A DNA stretch of 64,000 nucleotides from Aerococcus viridans (GTDB lineage Bacteria > Bacillota > Bacilli > Lactobacillales > Aerococcaceae). Below the pieces are notes generated by a model. That model did not search any database, had not been told where the DNA came from, and saw nothing but the letters and a program-made list of their open reading frames with translations. Positions 1-10,466 of the stretch are shown here, one piece after another (position 1 is the stretch's first letter; every line of letters starts with the position of its first letter). The DNA lies in the NCBI RefSeq assembly GCF_001543285.1, contig NZ_CP014164.1, forward strand, positions 1,178,001 through 1,242,000, in the 5' to 3' direction. The position numbers and the translations under genes are program-made.

Positions 1-103
1 AGAATAGTCAAACTTTTTTTTGACTTTTTTTGACTTTTGAATCTTCATTCAAGATTTCAAGCTTTTGGAACTGGTTAGGTTGGCTATTTTACACAATAAT
101 TCT

Positions 104-143
104 ATAAAAAAAGACACCAAACTATTTGTAATAGTGCGGTGCC
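104..143 (-). terminator. Rho-independent terminator of the M20 gene
   Basis: On the minus strand the arms CACCGCACTATT and AATAGTTTGGTG form a hairpin with a small internal mismatch, followed directly by a run of seven T. It lies about 30 bases past the stop codon of the amidohydrolase gene. Confidence 0.8.
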
Positions 144-172
144 CTTTCGATTGGCATAATTTTTCGATACCC

Positions 173-1360
173 TTATTTGTTGTCACGTAACCAGTTAGTT
201 GCTGATGTTGCTAAGGTAGCAGATCCAACAATTAATGCTTCTTCGTTGAATTGTACTAATGGGTGGTGAACAGGGTATACTTCGCCATTGTCATCTGGTA
301 ATGGACAACCAATGAAGAAGTATGTTGATTCTGGCAATTTGCTAGCAATGTGTGCGTAGTCTTCAGAAGCTAAGTATGGTGGTACGTTCACCACGTCATA
401 TTTATCATCTAAAGCTTCTTTAGCAGAAGCCATCACTTGTTCAGCCATTTCTTCAGAGTTGATTAATGACGGACAGTCAGCCAATACTTCATATTCAGTT
501 TCAGCACGGAATGCTTTACCAATATGTTCAACGATTTCTGGTAAACGTTTTGAAACGTGTTCTGCTGATTCTGGGAATAATGAACGAGAAGTTCCTTCTA
601 AGACTACTTTATCAGGAATCACGTTGATGGCACCACCTGGCGCATTGATGTAACCCATAGATAATGACGCACCCTTGTTAGATGGTAATTCTCGAGCTAA
701 AATGCCATTCGCACCATTAATGATTTGGCTAGCCACAAAGACTGGATCGATACCGTTGTTTGGCATTGCACCATGAGCACCTACACCTTTAATAGTGATA
801 CGAAAGTTTAAAGCAGATGCTAAAGCCTCTTTTTTGTGGATCTCAACGTCCACTTTGTCACCATTTGGCCACATATGCAATGCCATACCAGCGTCTGGTA
901 CTGGGCTTTCTAAAATACCTTCTTCAACCATTACACGTCCACCATTTAAAGTTTCTTCTGCTGGTTGGAATAAGAATTTGATTTGACCTTCTAATTGGTT
1001 TTCGTTTTCTTTCAACATTTTTAAAACCATTAGTAAAATAGTGGTGTGCATGTCATGACCACATAAGTGTCCATTTTCATTTTTAGATGTACATGCTGAT
1101 TGAGATTTTTCGGTAATGGCTAAAGCATCCATGTCTGCACGTAACAATAAAGTTTTACCCTTAGCAGAATCACCCAATGTACCTGTAATTCCGTATGTAT
1201 CACCTACGTTTTCGTATGCAATTCCAAACTCATCAAGTTTTGATTTCACAAGTTTAGTTGTTTTTGGTAATTCGAAACCAACTTCAGGGTTTTCGTGTAA
1301 ATGACGACGAACCTTTACTGCATCATCAAAAATTTCTTTAGCACGATCCAAATATGCCAT
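173..1360 (-). CDS. M20 family metallo-amidohydrolase (N-acyl amino acid / hippurate hydrolase type)
   Basis: Predicted cytosolic zinc/manganese peptidase-fold hydrolase that removes an acyl group from an N-acyl amino acid. The 395-residue length is normal for the amidohydrolase branch of M20. Metal and catalytic residues are visible: an HLCGHD motif at residues 98-103, a Glu pair at 135-136 in FQPAEE, and a His at 162. A dimerisation (lid) insert lies roughly at 185-295. The ATG has a GGAGG ribosome site 8 bases upstream. The gene stands alone between its own terminator and the ribF terminator. The substrate cannot be read from sequence: hippurate, N-acetyl-diaminopimelate and indole-acyl amino acids are all used by close relatives. 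Confidence 0.85.
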   Translation of the reverse strand: MAYLDRAKEIFDDAVKVRRHLHENPEVGFELPKTTKLVKSKLDEFGIAYENVGDTYGITGTLGDSAKGKTLLLRADMDALAITEKSQSACTSKNENGHLCGHDMHTTILLMVLKMLKENENQLEGQIKFLFQPAEETLNGGRVMVEEGILESPVPDAGMALHMWPNGDKVDVEIHKKEALASALNFRITIKGVGAHGAMPNNGIDPVFVASQIINGANGILARELPSNKGASLSMGYINAPGGAINVIPDKVVLEGTSRSLFPESAEHVSKRLPEIVEHIGKAFRAETEYEVLADCPSLINSEEMAEQVMASAKEALDDKYDVVNVPPYLASEDYAHIASKLPESTYFFIGCPLPDDNGEVYPVHHPLVQFNEEALIVGSATLATSATNWLRDNK

Positions 1361-1506
1361 TTTGACATTCCTCCAATATTTTTTATTTCCTATTCCATTC
1401 TACTACTATTCTAAAAATTGTCTGATCGAATCTATAAAAACGATTAACTAAAAACCTTTTATATCAACGCTTCCCATTTTCTTGATTGTACTTGCACACT
1501 TTTTGT

Positions 1507-1538
1507 CAAAAAAAACGCCAAAGACAAATCCCTAGCGC
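1507..1538 (-). terminator. Probable terminator after ribF
   Basis: Minus-strand arms CGCTAGG and TTTGGCG pair with some G-U wobbles and are followed by eight T. It is about 40 bases past the ribF stop. The stem is short, so strength is uncertain. Confidence 0.5.
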
Positions 1539-1576
1539 TCATTTCAAAGTCATATTTTACATATTTTGCAAAAATA

Positions 1577-2524
1577 CTATTTTTGCAAACTTTCTAAATA
1601 ATTTTCAGCATCAACCGCATCCTGATCCATTTGTTTAATCAACCCTTCAATTCCATCAAATTTAAGTTCAGGTCTAAGGTATTTATGCCAATAAACCGTT
1701 ACGTATTCACCGTAGATTTCCCCTTTAAAATCTAAAAGATGGATTTCTACTGTACGCTTGCGGTTTTCCCCGAAGGTAATATTAGTCCCAATTGAAGCAA
1801 CACCTGGGTAGACTTGCCCATTCAACAACATCTCAACCACGTAGACACCCTCAACTGGAATCAATGATTCTGCTGCAACCATTAAATTAGCTGTTGGATA
1901 CCCTAGCTCACGGCCGCGTTTTTCTCCATGAACAACGATCCCGTCGATTGAATAGATATAGCCCAGTTGTTGGTTAGCTTTGTCAATTTGACCAGTATTC
2001 AAGTCATGGCGAATTTCAGTTGACCCCACCTTGCTGGTATCTTCCGATAATTTATTCACTTCAATAATGTTAAAACGACCAGCTGCATGGCTAGCTAAGG
2101 TCCGCATGTTGGCGATGTCCTTTTTGCCGTAGGTATAGTCAAAACCCGCTACAACCGATTTGGCATGCAAACCTACCATATATTGGTCCACAAATTCTTG
2201 CGGTTTCAAGGCTGCGAATGATGACGTTAATTGCGTGACATAAAGGTAATCCACCCCAAGTTGTGTCATTAATCGTTCTTTCTCGGCTAAAGTAGTTAAA
2301 TAAGTCACCCCTTCAGGATGGATTTGTTGGTACATGATCCTTGGTGCCATATTGAAAGTCATCACAGCTAGTGGTAATTGCAAACGGTCAGCCTCATCAC
2401 GAGCAGCTTGAATAACCGCCTGGTGACCTCTATGGACCCCATCAAAAAAACCCAAGGCTAGGACAACATCGCCCCCATAGATCGTTGATTGTTCAAAAGG
2501 ATGGTGTAAATTTATTGTTTTCAT
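1577..2524 (-). CDS. ribF: Bifunctional riboflavin kinase / FAD synthetase
   Basis: Makes FMN from riboflavin and then FAD, using ATP in both steps. The N-terminal half is the nucleotidyltransferase-like FAD synthetase domain, with the HxGH-type motif GFFDGVHRGH at residues 25-34. The C-terminal third is the flavokinase domain with GYPTANL near residue 208. The total of 315 residues is standard for bacterial RibF. It follows truB with 17 bases between, the usual truB-ribF pair in Firmicutes, so both are probably on one transcript. The ribosome site (GGACG) is weak. Confidence 0.95.
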   Translation of the reverse strand: MKTINLHHPFEQSTIYGGDVVLALGFFDGVHRGHQAVIQAARDEADRLQLPLAVMTFNMAPRIMYQQIHPEGVTYLTTLAEKERLMTQLGVDYLYVTQLTSSFAALKPQEFVDQYMVGLHAKSVVAGFDYTYGKKDIANMRTLASHAAGRFNIIEVNKLSEDTSKVGSTEIRHDLNTGQIDKANQQLGYIYSIDGIVVHGEKRGRELGYPTANLMVAAESLIPVEGVYVVEMLLNGQVYPGVASIGTNITFGENRKRTVEIHLLDFKGEIYGEYVTVYWHKYLRPELKFDGIEGLIKQMDQDAVDAENYLESLQK

Positions 2525-2541
2525 TTAGTATCGTCCAATCT

Positions 2542-3453
2542 TTAAAACATTTTACTTGGTTTTATTTTACCATCTTTATTTGGATGGACATCATAAAGCG
2601 CCTTTAACTTGCTGTCGATATAAGCCGTCACCGGTAATTGACCTCTTAAATCAGCCGGTAACGTCGCTAATTCTAGGACTGACCCATTTTCCACCAATTT
2701 CACTAAGTGGCTGTCCTCAGCCGGAACCTGCCAAACTGGATAGGCTGTTAAGGCCGATTCAACTGGCACCAACCAAGTATAATCCTCAGCTTCAACTGCC
2801 TCTGCTAATTGTGATAGGGTCAGACAATCTTCCCTTGAAAAAGGGGTTGATCCGTCCCGAGTTAGGCTAGTCATCGTCGCTGGTACCCCTAGTTTTCGCC
2901 CTAAGTCGCTGGCTAAAGTGCGGACATAGGTCCCTTTGCCACAAACCACCTCAAAAGCAAAAACTTGCTTGCCGTCCTCAAAACGAGATGGACCCACTAA
3001 CTTGAAGTCGTGGACAAATACCGGGTGTTCAGGTCGTTCAACCTCAAGGCCTTCACGGGCATACTCATACAGGCGTTTCCCTTTGACTTTAATCGCCGAA
3101 TACATGGGCGGTATTTGGATGATATGACCTGTTAATTCATGCATCAATGCTTGAATCTGGTCATCTTTAAAAGGATTGGCTAAAGATTCTTCAGCAATCA
3201 CTTCACCGTCTAAATCTTCAGTTGTCGTTGCAAATCCTAGTGTAATTTCGCCAGTATAAACTTTGGTTTTGTCCATCAACAATTCAACCAATTTGGTCCC
3301 CTTACCTAAACAAATCGGTAAAACCCCATCAACATTAGGGTCTAAAGTCCCTGTATGGCCAACTTTCTTCATTTTTAAAATCTTTCTTACTTTAAATACA
3401 CAGTCGTGACTCGTCATGCCACGTTCTTTCCATAAAGGCAAAATGCCATCCAT
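2542..3453 (-). CDS. truB: tRNA pseudouridine(55) synthase
   Basis: Converts U55 in the T loop of tRNAs to pseudouridine. The catalytic Asp is residue 38 in the family motif TGTLDP, followed by the expected GVLPICLG segment. The later RCGKGTYVR-type motif appears here as CGKGTYVRTLA near residue 171. The 303-residue length is normal, with a C-terminal PUA-like extension. The ATG is preceded by AGGTGAG. It is co-directional with ribF. Confidence 0.95.
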   Translation of the reverse strand: MDGILPLWKERGMTSHDCVFKVRKILKMKKVGHTGTLDPNVDGVLPICLGKGTKLVELLMDKTKVYTGEITLGFATTTEDLDGEVIAEESLANPFKDDQIQALMHELTGHIIQIPPMYSAIKVKGKRLYEYAREGLEVERPEHPVFVHDFKLVGPSRFEDGKQVFAFEVVCGKGTYVRTLASDLGRKLGVPATMTSLTRDGSTPFSREDCLTLSQLAEAVEAEDYTWLVPVESALTAYPVWQVPAEDSHLVKLVENGSVLELATLPADLRGQLPVTAYIDSKLKALYDVHPNKDGKIKPSKMF

Positions 3454-3653
3454 AAACTCACCTCATATCTAGCATATTGTAACATATGACCCACTAAAAA
3501 ACTGATTCAAATTGTGGCGAATCATTATTTGAACCTGAAAAATCCTAGTCCAAAAATAAGGCGATCTTAAAAAAGACCTCGTCAACCAGTAGTTGGCTAC
3601 GAAAGTAAACACCTGTTGCTAGTTAGCTTGACTATCCACTTGTCATTTTCATA

Positions 3654-3686
3654 TAAAAAAAGAGGTGATAACAGAATCACCCCTCA
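3654..3686 (-). terminator. Terminator after the murA-epuA unit
   Basis: Minus-strand hairpin GAGGGGTGAT / ATCACCTC with one bulged base, followed by seven T. It lies just past the small membrane protein gene. Confidence 0.8.
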
Positions 3687-3703
3687 AATTGCTTATAGTC
3701 ATG

Positions 3704-3895
3704 TTAACGTATAAATGAGAAGACATGGTTCCAGCTAGCCGGGTTTAAGAAATTGAAGGCTGATTGGTCAGACGATATGCTGTATCCAATCAAACCACCG
3801 ATAATGAATAGTAGGAAGCCCACAATCACTAACAGTAATCCCCAAAATAAAATCTTCTTCCATGGGTGGTTGATATATTGATGATAATATTTCAT
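3704..3895 (-). CDS. EpuA-family small membrane protein (often annotated DNA-directed RNA polymerase subunit beta)
   Basis: A 63-residue protein with a basic N-terminus, one transmembrane helix at about residues 14-38, and a C-terminal segment with the family pattern GLIGYS...FNFLNPASWNHVFSFI. This pattern and the position 15 bases after murA match the EpuA family (PF11772) of streptococci and relatives. Databases often label it an RNA polymerase beta subunit, but nothing in the sequence supports a polymerase role. The link with murA suggests an envelope-associated function, which is inference. The orientation predicted from charge is N-in with a short external tail. Confidence 0.75.
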   Translation of the reverse strand: MKYYHQYINHPWKKILFWGLLLVIVGFLLFIIGGLIGYSISSDQSAFNFLNPASWNHVFSFIR

Positions 3896-3910
3896 AAAGT
3901 CACGACCATT

Positions 3911-5215
3911 CTAATCTAGTAAACTAGCAAGCTCTGCGTCTGTTTTACCATCCACATCCACGCGAAGTACATTTGCGCCTAAGGCTTGTAATTTCTTGTC
4001 GAATGAGTGGTAACCACGGTCTAAGTATTTCAATTCAGACACTTTGGTCATCCCTTCAGCCTTCAAACCAGCCAAAATTAAGGCTGCTGCTGAACGTAAA
4101 TCAGAAGCAGCTACTGCTGCCCCTTGCAACTTAGCAGGACCGTTCATAATAGCTGTATTGCCGTTAATATTAAAGTTAGCGTTCATTCTACGCAATTCTT
4201 CTAAGTGCATAAAGCGATTTTCAAAAACAGTTTCTTCCATTTCTGAAGTACCTTCTGCTAAAACTTGGGCAACTGTAAATGGTGATTGAATATCAGTCGG
4301 GAAACCAGGATATGGCAAAGTTCTTGCTTTTGTTTGATGCAAAACGGTAGAACCTTGCACACGGACACCAGACACGTCTTCAGTAATTGTCGCACCTAAT
4401 TCTTTTAATTTAGAAATCAATGGTTGGTTGTGTTCTGAAATCGCGTCTTCAATGTAGACATCACCTTCAGTAATGGCTGCAGCTACCATAAATGTTCCTG
4501 CTTCAATACGGTCAGGGATGACAGAATGTTCAGTTCCTTCAAGGCTTTCAACCCCACGGATTTTAATCGTATCTGTGCCGGCACCTTGAACGCGACCACC
4601 CATTTTATTGATAAAGTTGGCTAAATCAACGATTTCAGGTTCGCGAGCAACGTTCTCAATGATTGTTGTCCCTTCAGCTAATGCAGCAGCCATCATAATA
4701 TTTTGTGTTGCCCCAACACTTGGGAAGTCTAAATAAATGTTGGCACCCACTAATTTATCAGCGCTTGCTTCAACATAACCTGCTGTAGTTGTTACTTTGG
4801 CACCTAAAGCTTCAAATCCTTTAACATGTAAGTCAATTGGACGCGAACCAATAGCGCAACCACCTGGCATAGCAAATTTAGCGTGACCATAACGAGACAA
4901 TAATGGCCCCATTACAACAATCGAAGCACGCATCTTGCTAACAAGTTCAAATGGTGCTTCAGTGGTTAGACCACTAGAAGCGTCAACGATAATTTCGTTG
5001 TTTTCTTCATCGAAATCAACTTGCGCATTTAAGTTACGCAATACATCGTTCATTACATATACATCTGATAGTAATGATGCGTTGGTAATGCGACTCTTCC
5101 CTTGTTCTGCTAATAAAGTGGCTGCTAATAAAGGTAAGACAGCGTTTTTTGCACCATCAACCCTTACATGCCCTTTTAATTTACGACCACCCTTAACAAT
5201 CATGTTTTCCGTCAT
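3911..5215 (-). CDS. murA: UDP-N-acetylglucosamine 1-carboxyvinyltransferase
   Basis: First committed step of peptidoglycan synthesis: transfers enolpyruvate from PEP to UDP-GlcNAc in the cytosol. The fold begins with a [13 protein letters not shown] motif, and the catalytic Cys (fosfomycin target) is near residue 120 in [10 protein letters not shown]. The protein is about 434 residues, normal for the family. The chosen start is the ATG at 5215, which has AGGTG nine bases upstream; a GTG four codons earlier overlaps that ribosome site and is unlikely. It is transcribed together with the epuA-like gene. Confidence 0.95.
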   Translation of the reverse strand: MTENMIVKGGRKLKGHVRVDGAKNAVLPLLAATLLAEQGKSRITNASLLSDVYVMNDVLRNLNAQVDFDEENNEIIVDASSGLTTEAPFELVSKMRASIVVMGPLLSRYGHAKFAMPGGCAIGSRPIDLHVKGFEALGAKVTTTAGYVEASADKLVGANIYLDFPSVGATQNIMMAAALAEGTTIIENVAREPEIVDLANFINKMGGRVQGAGTDTIKIRGVESLEGTEHSVIPDRIEAGTFMVAAAITEGDVYIEDAISEHNQPLISKLKELGATITEDVSGVRVQGSTVLHQTKARTLPYPGFPTDIQSPFTVAQVLAEGTSEMEETVFENRFMHLEELRRMNANFNINGNTAIMNGPAKLQGAAVAASDLRSAAALILAGLKAEGMTKVSELKYLDRGYHSFDKKLQALGANVLRVDVDGKTDAELASLLD

Positions 5216-5311
5216 TTTTATTATCACCTATCTAATATTAATTTATTTGTTTTAAATGTTTATGCTTTGTTTTGTATATCAAGAGTAGCATATACATGTA
5301 ATTGATGACAA

Positions 5312-5947
5312 TTATAAGGTACCAAACAGACGGTCACCAGCGTCACCAAGACCTGGTAAGATGTAGCCATCTTCGTTTAACTTCTCATCTAATGCACCGG
5401 CAAAAATATCAACTTCTGGGTAAGCATCTTGTAAAGCTTTCACACCTTCTGGCGCTGCAACTAAACATACAAATTTGATGTTTTCTGCTTTAACATTACG
5501 TTTCACTAGTGAATCAATAGCCATGATGGCAGATCCACCAGTCGCTAACATTGGATCTACTACGATTACTTCACGTTCTTCAATGTCTTGAGGCATTTTG
5601 AAGAAGTACTCTTGTGGTTGTAAAGTTTCTTCGTCACGGAACATACCAATGTGACCTACTTTTGCTGCTGGCATCAATAACAGCATCCCATCAACCATTC
5701 CTAATCCAGCACGTAAAATTGGCGCAATCGCTAATTTTTTACCAGCAATAACATTTTGAGTTGTTTTAACTAAAGGTGTTTCAATTTCAATTTCTTCCAT
5801 TGGTAAATCACGCGTTACCTCGTAACCAAGAAACATTGTAATTTCATTTACCAATTCACGGAAACCTTTAGTCCCTAAATCTTTATCACGTAACATAGCC
5901 ATCTTGTGTTGCACTAAGGGGTGATCAATTACAACTAATTTACTCAT
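5312..5947 (-). CDS. upp: Uracil phosphoribosyltransferase
   Basis: Pyrimidine salvage enzyme that converts uracil and PRPP to UMP. The 211 residues match the family length. The PRPP-binding loop [11 protein letters not shown] lies at about 130-140 and the uracil-binding C-terminal segment ends in [13 protein letters not shown]. It follows glyA at a distance of 120 bases with a hairpin between. Together with the uracil permease gene at 55 kb it gives a full uptake-and-salvage route. Confidence 0.95.
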   Translation of the reverse strand: MSKLVVIDHPLVQHKMAMLRDKDLGTKGFRELVNEITMFLGYEVTRDLPMEEIEIETPLVKTTQNVIAGKKLAIAPILRAGLGMVDGMLLLMPAAKVGHIGMFRDEETLQPQEYFFKMPQDIEEREVIVVDPMLATGGSAIMAIDSLVKRNVKAENIKFVCLVAAPEGVKALQDAYPEVDIFAGALDEKLNEDGYILPGLGDAGDRLFGTL

Positions 5948-6013
5948 GAATATTTACCTCACTTTTAAATTTTATGCAGCCAATTAATTTTGCTCAAACT
6001 CTAGATATTATAT

Positions 6014-6057
6014 AGGACTTGAAAGTCTAGCGCAAGTAAGCTAGGCCTTCAAGTCCT
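6014..6057. repeat. Intercistronic hairpin between glyA and upp
   Basis: A perfect 10-bp inverted repeat (AGGACTTGAA / TTCAAGTCCT) encloses a second one (TCTAGC / GCTAG), giving a near-continuous 16-bp stem. Neither side has a proper T run, so it may be a weak terminator, an RNA-processing site or a 3'-end stabiliser for the glyA message. Confidence 0.6.
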
Positions 6058-6067
6058 TTAAATGAGA

Positions 6068-7288
6068 TTATTTTAATGGAATTGCTTCAGTTAAGGCTTT
6101 AACAGATGCACGAACATCAGCTCGAACAGCCTCATCTTGAGGATTTTTGATGATTTTAGCAATCAATCGAGCTACTTGTTCAGACTCCGCTTCTTTAAAG
6201 CCACGAGTGGTAATGGCAGGCGTCCCAATACGGATACCGCTTGTCTTAAATGGACTTAAAGTTTCATTTGGAATAGTATTTTTATTTACAGTAATCCCAA
6301 CTTCATCTAAGATAGTTTCAATTTCAGCACCTGTCACGTCAAAACCGATGACTTTTAGTAATAACAAGTGGTTGTCTGTTCCACCAGATACCATTGGAAT
6401 ACCTTCTTCATTGAAGACTTTTTCAAAGGCTTTGGCATTTTTGATGATTTGTGCTTGGTAGTCTTTAAAGTCGTCTTGTAAGGCTTCGCCGAAGGCAACA
6501 GCTTTGGCAGCAATCACGTGCTCTAAAGGTCCGCCTTGAATGCCAGGGAAAATAGCAGAGTTTAATTTCTTACCGTAATCTGCGTTAGCAGTTAAAATCA
6601 AACCACCGCGAGGGCCACGTAAAGTTTTATGCGTTGTAGAAGTAACAACGTCTGCATAAGGAATTGGATTTGGGTGTAGACCCGCTGCAACTAAACCAGC
6701 AATGTGAGCCATATCAACCATAAAGTATGCACCAACTGCTTTAGCAGTTTCAGCGATTTTTTCAAAATCAATCGTGCGCGCATAAGCTGAAGCACCGGCA
6801 ACGATTAATTTAGGTTGGTGCGCTTTGGCTAAGCGGTCGATTTCAGCATAATCAATATATTCTTCATCATTTGTGACATTGTAAGCAATAAAGTTATATT
6901 TCTTACCAGAGAAATTTACTTTTGACCCATGAGTCAAATGCCCACCATCAGTTAAATTCATCCCTAAGACCAAATCGCCCGGCTCTAAGAAAGCGTCATA
7001 TACGGCCATATTGGCTTGTGAACCTGAATGTGGTTGAACATTTGCGTATGCTGCACCAAATAATTCTTTAGCGCGGTCAATCGCCAATGTTTCAATTTTA
7101 TCTACGACTTCACAGCCACCGTAGTAGCGTTTACCCGGATACCCTTCTGCGTATTTATTGGTTGCAATTGATCCCTGCGCACGTCGTACATCCTCCGATA
7201 CCCAGTTCTCGCTTGCGATTAACTCAATCCCATGTTGTTGGCGGTCCATTTCCTCATCTAATAAATCAAAAATAATGTCGTTACTCAT
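6068..7288 (-). CDS. glyA: Serine hydroxymethyltransferase
   Basis: PLP enzyme that interconverts serine and glycine, loading one-carbon units on tetrahydrofolate. The PLP lysine is residue 221 in the family motif [14 protein letters not shown]. The N-terminal segment [11 protein letters not shown] and the tetramer-type length of 406 residues fit bacterial GlyA. A GGAGG ribosome site precedes the ATG. It sits between sua5 and upp as in many Lactobacillales. No PurR-type CGAA motif is seen upstream. Confidence 0.95.
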   Translation of the reverse strand: MSNDIIFDLLDEEMDRQQHGIELIASENWVSEDVRRAQGSIATNKYAEGYPGKRYYGGCEVVDKIETLAIDRAKELFGAAYANVQPHSGSQANMAVYDAFLEPGDLVLGMNLTDGGHLTHGSKVNFSGKKYNFIAYNVTNDEEYIDYAEIDRLAKAHQPKLIVAGASAYARTIDFEKIAETAKAVGAYFMVDMAHIAGLVAAGLHPNPIPYADVVTSTTHKTLRGPRGGLILTANADYGKKLNSAIFPGIQGGPLEHVIAAKAVAFGEALQDDFKDYQAQIIKNAKAFEKVFNEEGIPMVSGGTDNHLLLLKVIGFDVTGAEIETILDEVGITVNKNTIPNETLSPFKTSGIRIGTPAITTRGFKEAESEQVARLIAKIIKNPQDEAVRADVRASVKALTEAIPLK

Positions 7289-7359
7289 GCATCTGCCTCC
7301 AGCTTTATTTTTTGATAATATTCCTTGGGGTCTACCTTATCCAATTTATTTATCTAGGT

Positions 7360-8385
7360 CTATTCTACCACGGTTGAACTCGCTTTGATCAATCGATTGC
7401 GATATGCCCCATTTTTTTCTGTATCAGGATACAATTCTACGACAATTTGTTGAATATTTTCTTGGTCATCAAACGTTCTTAAAGCTGCGAAAAGTTGTTG
7501 TGTAGCGGTTTCTATTGTCGGTCCCAGTGATACAATCGAGGCAACTGACGTTTTGTACTTTTCAAAATTATTTTCACTAGTTGCTAATGCCACCTTGATC
7601 GATTGACTAGATAGATTAGCTAGCACATTCGACATTTTGTCAGACGAAACGGCCATCACAGGTTGGTTAGGACTGTAGTGAACATATTTCATACCTGGTG
7701 CTTTTGGCGCCTCATCCGCGTTATTGGCAATGGTCCCGCCAATATATATCGGCATGCCTGTCACCACTTCAGCTAGCATGGTCTTGGTGATGTATCCAGG
7801 TCGCAAAATGATTAACCCTCTTGAATCTGTCAGGTCTAAGACCGTAGATTCAACCCCAATGCGAGTTGGTTCAGCATTCACAACGCCACCAATGACCCCA
7901 TCAAAGTCATGCATCACATGAGCAACTTGGGTTGGACTCGGTTTACCCGAAATGTTAGCTGATGGGCCAACGATTGGAAAGCCAGTTGCGCGAATTAAAT
8001 CACGCGTCGTTTCGTGATCAGGTAAGCGAATCCCTACTGTATCCATGCCACCAGTTACGACACTTGGGAAGGTATCTGGTTTAACAGGTACAACCAAGGT
8101 CAAAGGACCTGGCCAAAATTGTGTTGTTAATTTTTCAATTAAGTCATGTCTCTCCGGGTCATTATCAATCATATAGTCAAAAATATCTTCTGGATCAGCG
8201 ATATGGACAATCAAAGGATTATCGCTTGGACGGCCCTTTACTGTATAGACTGATTTAACAGCATCCGCATTATTGGCGATAGCCCCTAGACCAAAGACTG
8301 TTTCAGTTGGAAAAGCTACTAATTGGCCATCTTGCAGTAAGGCTGCGCCTTCATCAATTTCACTTGCTTGAATGATTTTTGTCAT
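7360..8385 (-). CDS. sua5: L-threonylcarbamoyladenylate synthase
   Basis: Makes threonylcarbamoyl-AMP from threonine, bicarbonate and ATP for the t6A37 tRNA modification. The YrdC domain covers about residues 10-195 with the motifs FPTETVFGLG and KGRPSDNPL. A second, Sua5-type C-terminal domain spans about 220-335, joined by the conserved linker APGMKYVHYSP. The length of 341 residues matches the long Sua5/YwlC form. It follows prmC by 36 bases and is probably in the prfA-prmC transcript. Confidence 0.93.
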   Translation of the reverse strand: MTKIIQASEIDEGAALLQDGQLVAFPTETVFGLGAIANNADAVKSVYTVKGRPSDNPLIVHIADPEDIFDYMIDNDPERHDLIEKLTTQFWPGPLTLVVPVKPDTFPSVVTGGMDTVGIRLPDHETTRDLIRATGFPIVGPSANISGKPSPTQVAHVMHDFDGVIGGVVNAEPTRIGVESTVLDLTDSRGLIILRPGYITKTMLAEVVTGMPIYIGGTIANNADEAPKAPGMKYVHYSPNQPVMAVSSDKMSNVLANLSSQSIKVALATSENNFEKYKTSVASIVSLGPTIETATQQLFAALRTFDDQENIQQIVVELYPDTEKNGAYRNRLIKASSTVVE

Positions 8386-8421
8386 TATTGGTTGAACTCC
8401 TTTCTTATTTCTATGGATTTG

Positions 8422-9300
8422 TTAGATTGTTGTATTATATGGATTTTGGATGACTAAAATTCGATCATTGCCCGCATAATCTTGGATAATGTTTACCTCG
8501 GCGTCCGTCATTCGCAGGCGATCTTTAGCACCAGCAAGTAAGGATTGCCCTTGTTGATAACCAAATTCCCCAATAAAGTAACCCGGCTTAGCCAAATAAT
8601 CATGGATTTGGTCGAATAAGCGCCAATAAATTTGATAGCCATTTTCCTCTGCAAAAAGGGCTAAATCTGGTTCATATAGGACCGTTGATTTGGACATCAC
8701 ATCCGTTTCATCTGAGCCGATATAAGGTGGGTTTGAAATGATTAAATCAAATTCTTGGCCAAGAACTGGTTTAAATAAATCACCAAGTTGAAAATCAATA
8801 ACAACTTTTTTATCCGCAGCATTTTCACGGGCAATATTTAAGGCATCCGGTGAAATATCTGTCGCCGTGACTTGCAGGTTTGGGAACAGTTGTTTTAAGG
8901 TAACCGCAATAATCCCCGTACCAGTTCCAATATCAAGTACCCTTGCATCTTTGGCGATATGTTCTTTTTTGATTAAATCGGCCACATAAGACACCAAATC
9001 TTCCGTTTCCTGTCTTGGGATTAAGGTAGCTGGTGAAACCTTGAAAGTTTCACCGTAAAACCAAGCTTTCCCGACAATATACTGCCAAGGATAGTTTTCT
9101 TTAGCCACCTTCTCAATAGCCGCTTGATAGGCTTCTTTCAGGTAAATGGGCATGATGTCCTTACGTTTAAGGGCCCAATCTGATACTGAAAAATCGGCTA
9201 AATCAAGCAAGAGATGATAAGCAATTTCAGCGTCTTGGTTATTTTCTTCTAAAAAAGAAGAGGCCCAAACCTGGACCTCTAGATACGTTTGATTAATCAT
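8422..9300 (-). CDS. prmC: Release factor glutamine methyltransferase
   Basis: Methylates the glutamine of the GGQ motif in RF1 and RF2. The N-terminal helical domain (about 1-90) is followed by a class I methyltransferase domain with the SAM motif [12 protein letters not shown] and the catalytic ISNPPYI near residue 188. The 292-residue length is normal. Its first codons overlap the end of prfA by 8 bases, so it is translationally coupled to the gene for its own substrate. Confidence 0.95.
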   Translation of the reverse strand: MINQTYLEVQVWASSFLEENNQDAEIAYHLLLDLADFSVSDWALKRKDIMPIYLKEAYQAAIEKVAKENYPWQYIVGKAWFYGETFKVSPATLIPRQETEDLVSYVADLIKKEHIAKDARVLDIGTGTGIIAVTLKQLFPNLQVTATDISPDALNIARENAADKKVVIDFQLGDLFKPVLGQEFDLIISNPPYIGSDETDVMSKSTVLYEPDLALFAEENGYQIYWRLFDQIHDYLAKPGYFIGEFGYQQGQSLLAGAKDRLRMTDAEVNIIQDYAGNDRILVIQNPYNTTI

Positions 9301-10366
9301 TTAACTCCTCTAACTTATTGGCTTGATCGGCTAATAATAAAGCGTCAACGATTTCATCCAATTCGCCGGTCATGATACGGTCTAATTTTTGAATAGTTAA
9401 ACCAATTCGGTGATCAGTCACACGATTTTGAGGATAGTTGTAAGTACGGATACGTTCTGAACGGTCACCAGTACCTACTAAGTTCTTACGTTGTGAATCA
9501 TATTCATTTTGTTGCTCTGAAGCAATTTTTTCGTATACGCGCGAACGTAAGATCATCATTGCTTTATCTTTATTTTGTTGTTGTGAACGTTGGTCTTGCA
9601 TAGCCACTTGAATACCTGTTGGTTCATGGGTTAAACGAACGGCAGAAGAGGTCTTGTTAACGTGCTGACCACCGGCACCAGAGGCACGGTAAATATCAAT
9701 ACGGATATCACCCTCATCTAAGTCAAAGTCAATATCTTCAAGTTCAGGCATGACACCCACTGTAGCAGTAGAAGTATGCACACGACCTTGAGACTCAGTA
9801 TCTGGTACACGTTGGACACGGTGAGCGCCAGATTCAAATTTTAATTTAGAATATACTTTGTCACCTTGAATTTGTAAGGTAATTTCTTTGAAACCACCGA
9901 TATCATTACTAGATGATTCAATAACCTCAACGCGCCAACCTTGGCTAGTTGCATAACGGCTATACATTTCATACAAGTCACCAGCGAACAATTGGGCTTC
10001 GTCCCCACCTGCTGCACCACGGATTTCCATGATGATGTTTTTATCGTCGTTTGGATCTGAAGGAATCATTAAACGTTTAATTTCTTCTTCAAGACTCTCA
10101 CGTTCTGCTTTTAATTCTTTCAATTCTTCTTTTGCTAATTCAGTCATTTCATCGTCTGATGACTCTGCTAATAATTCCTCAGTATCTTCAATAGCTTGAA
10201 TCACATCTTTATAGTGACTAAATGTTTCTACTTTCGGTCTTAAATCAGCTTCTTCTTTAGAGATAGCACGGAACCGTTGATTGTCATTAATCACGTCCGG
10301 GTCACTCATTAACTCAGTTACTTCCGCATAGCGGGCAATAAATGAATCTAATTGGTCTGTAAACAT
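9293..10366 (-). CDS. prfA: Peptide chain release factor 1
   Basis: Recognises UAA and UAG stop codons and triggers peptide release. The catalytic motif [11 protein letters not shown] is near residue 230, and the anticodon-like domain precedes it. The length of 357 residues is typical. It is first of a tightly packed prfA-prmC-sua5 group, with the thymidine kinase gene 100 bases upstream. Confidence 0.96.
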   Translation of the reverse strand: MFTDQLDSFIARYAEVTELMSDPDVINDNQRFRAISKEEADLRPKVETFSHYKDVIQAIEDTEELLAESSDDEMTELAKEELKELKAERESLEEEIKRLMIPSDPNDDKNIIMEIRGAAGGDEAQLFAGDLYEMYSRYATSQGWRVEVIESSSNDIGGFKEITLQIQGDKVYSKLKFESGAHRVQRVPDTESQGRVHTSTATVGVMPELEDIDFDLDEGDIRIDIYRASGAGGQHVNKTSSAVRLTHEPTGIQVAMQDQRSQQQNKDKAMMILRSRVYEKIASEQQNEYDSQRKNLVGTGDRSERIRTYNYPQNRVTDHRIGLTIQKLDRIMTGELDEIVDALLLADQANKLEELND

Positions 10367-10466
10367 GCTCTCAACTCTTTTCTATTTCTTTATGTAAAAC
10401 TTACAGTTTATTTTCGATATTAAACTGGGTGAGACAATGGTCATTTGACTTATACCTACCTACTTG

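Noticed and set aside
1..40. Three tandem GACTTTTTTT-like units at the window edge.
   Set aside because: Low-complexity T-rich sequence cut by the window start; no gene or hairpin context supports a function.
5948..6013. PyrR-type attenuator before upp.
   Set aside because: No PyrR loop and no T-run terminator; only the glyA-upp intercistronic hairpin is present.
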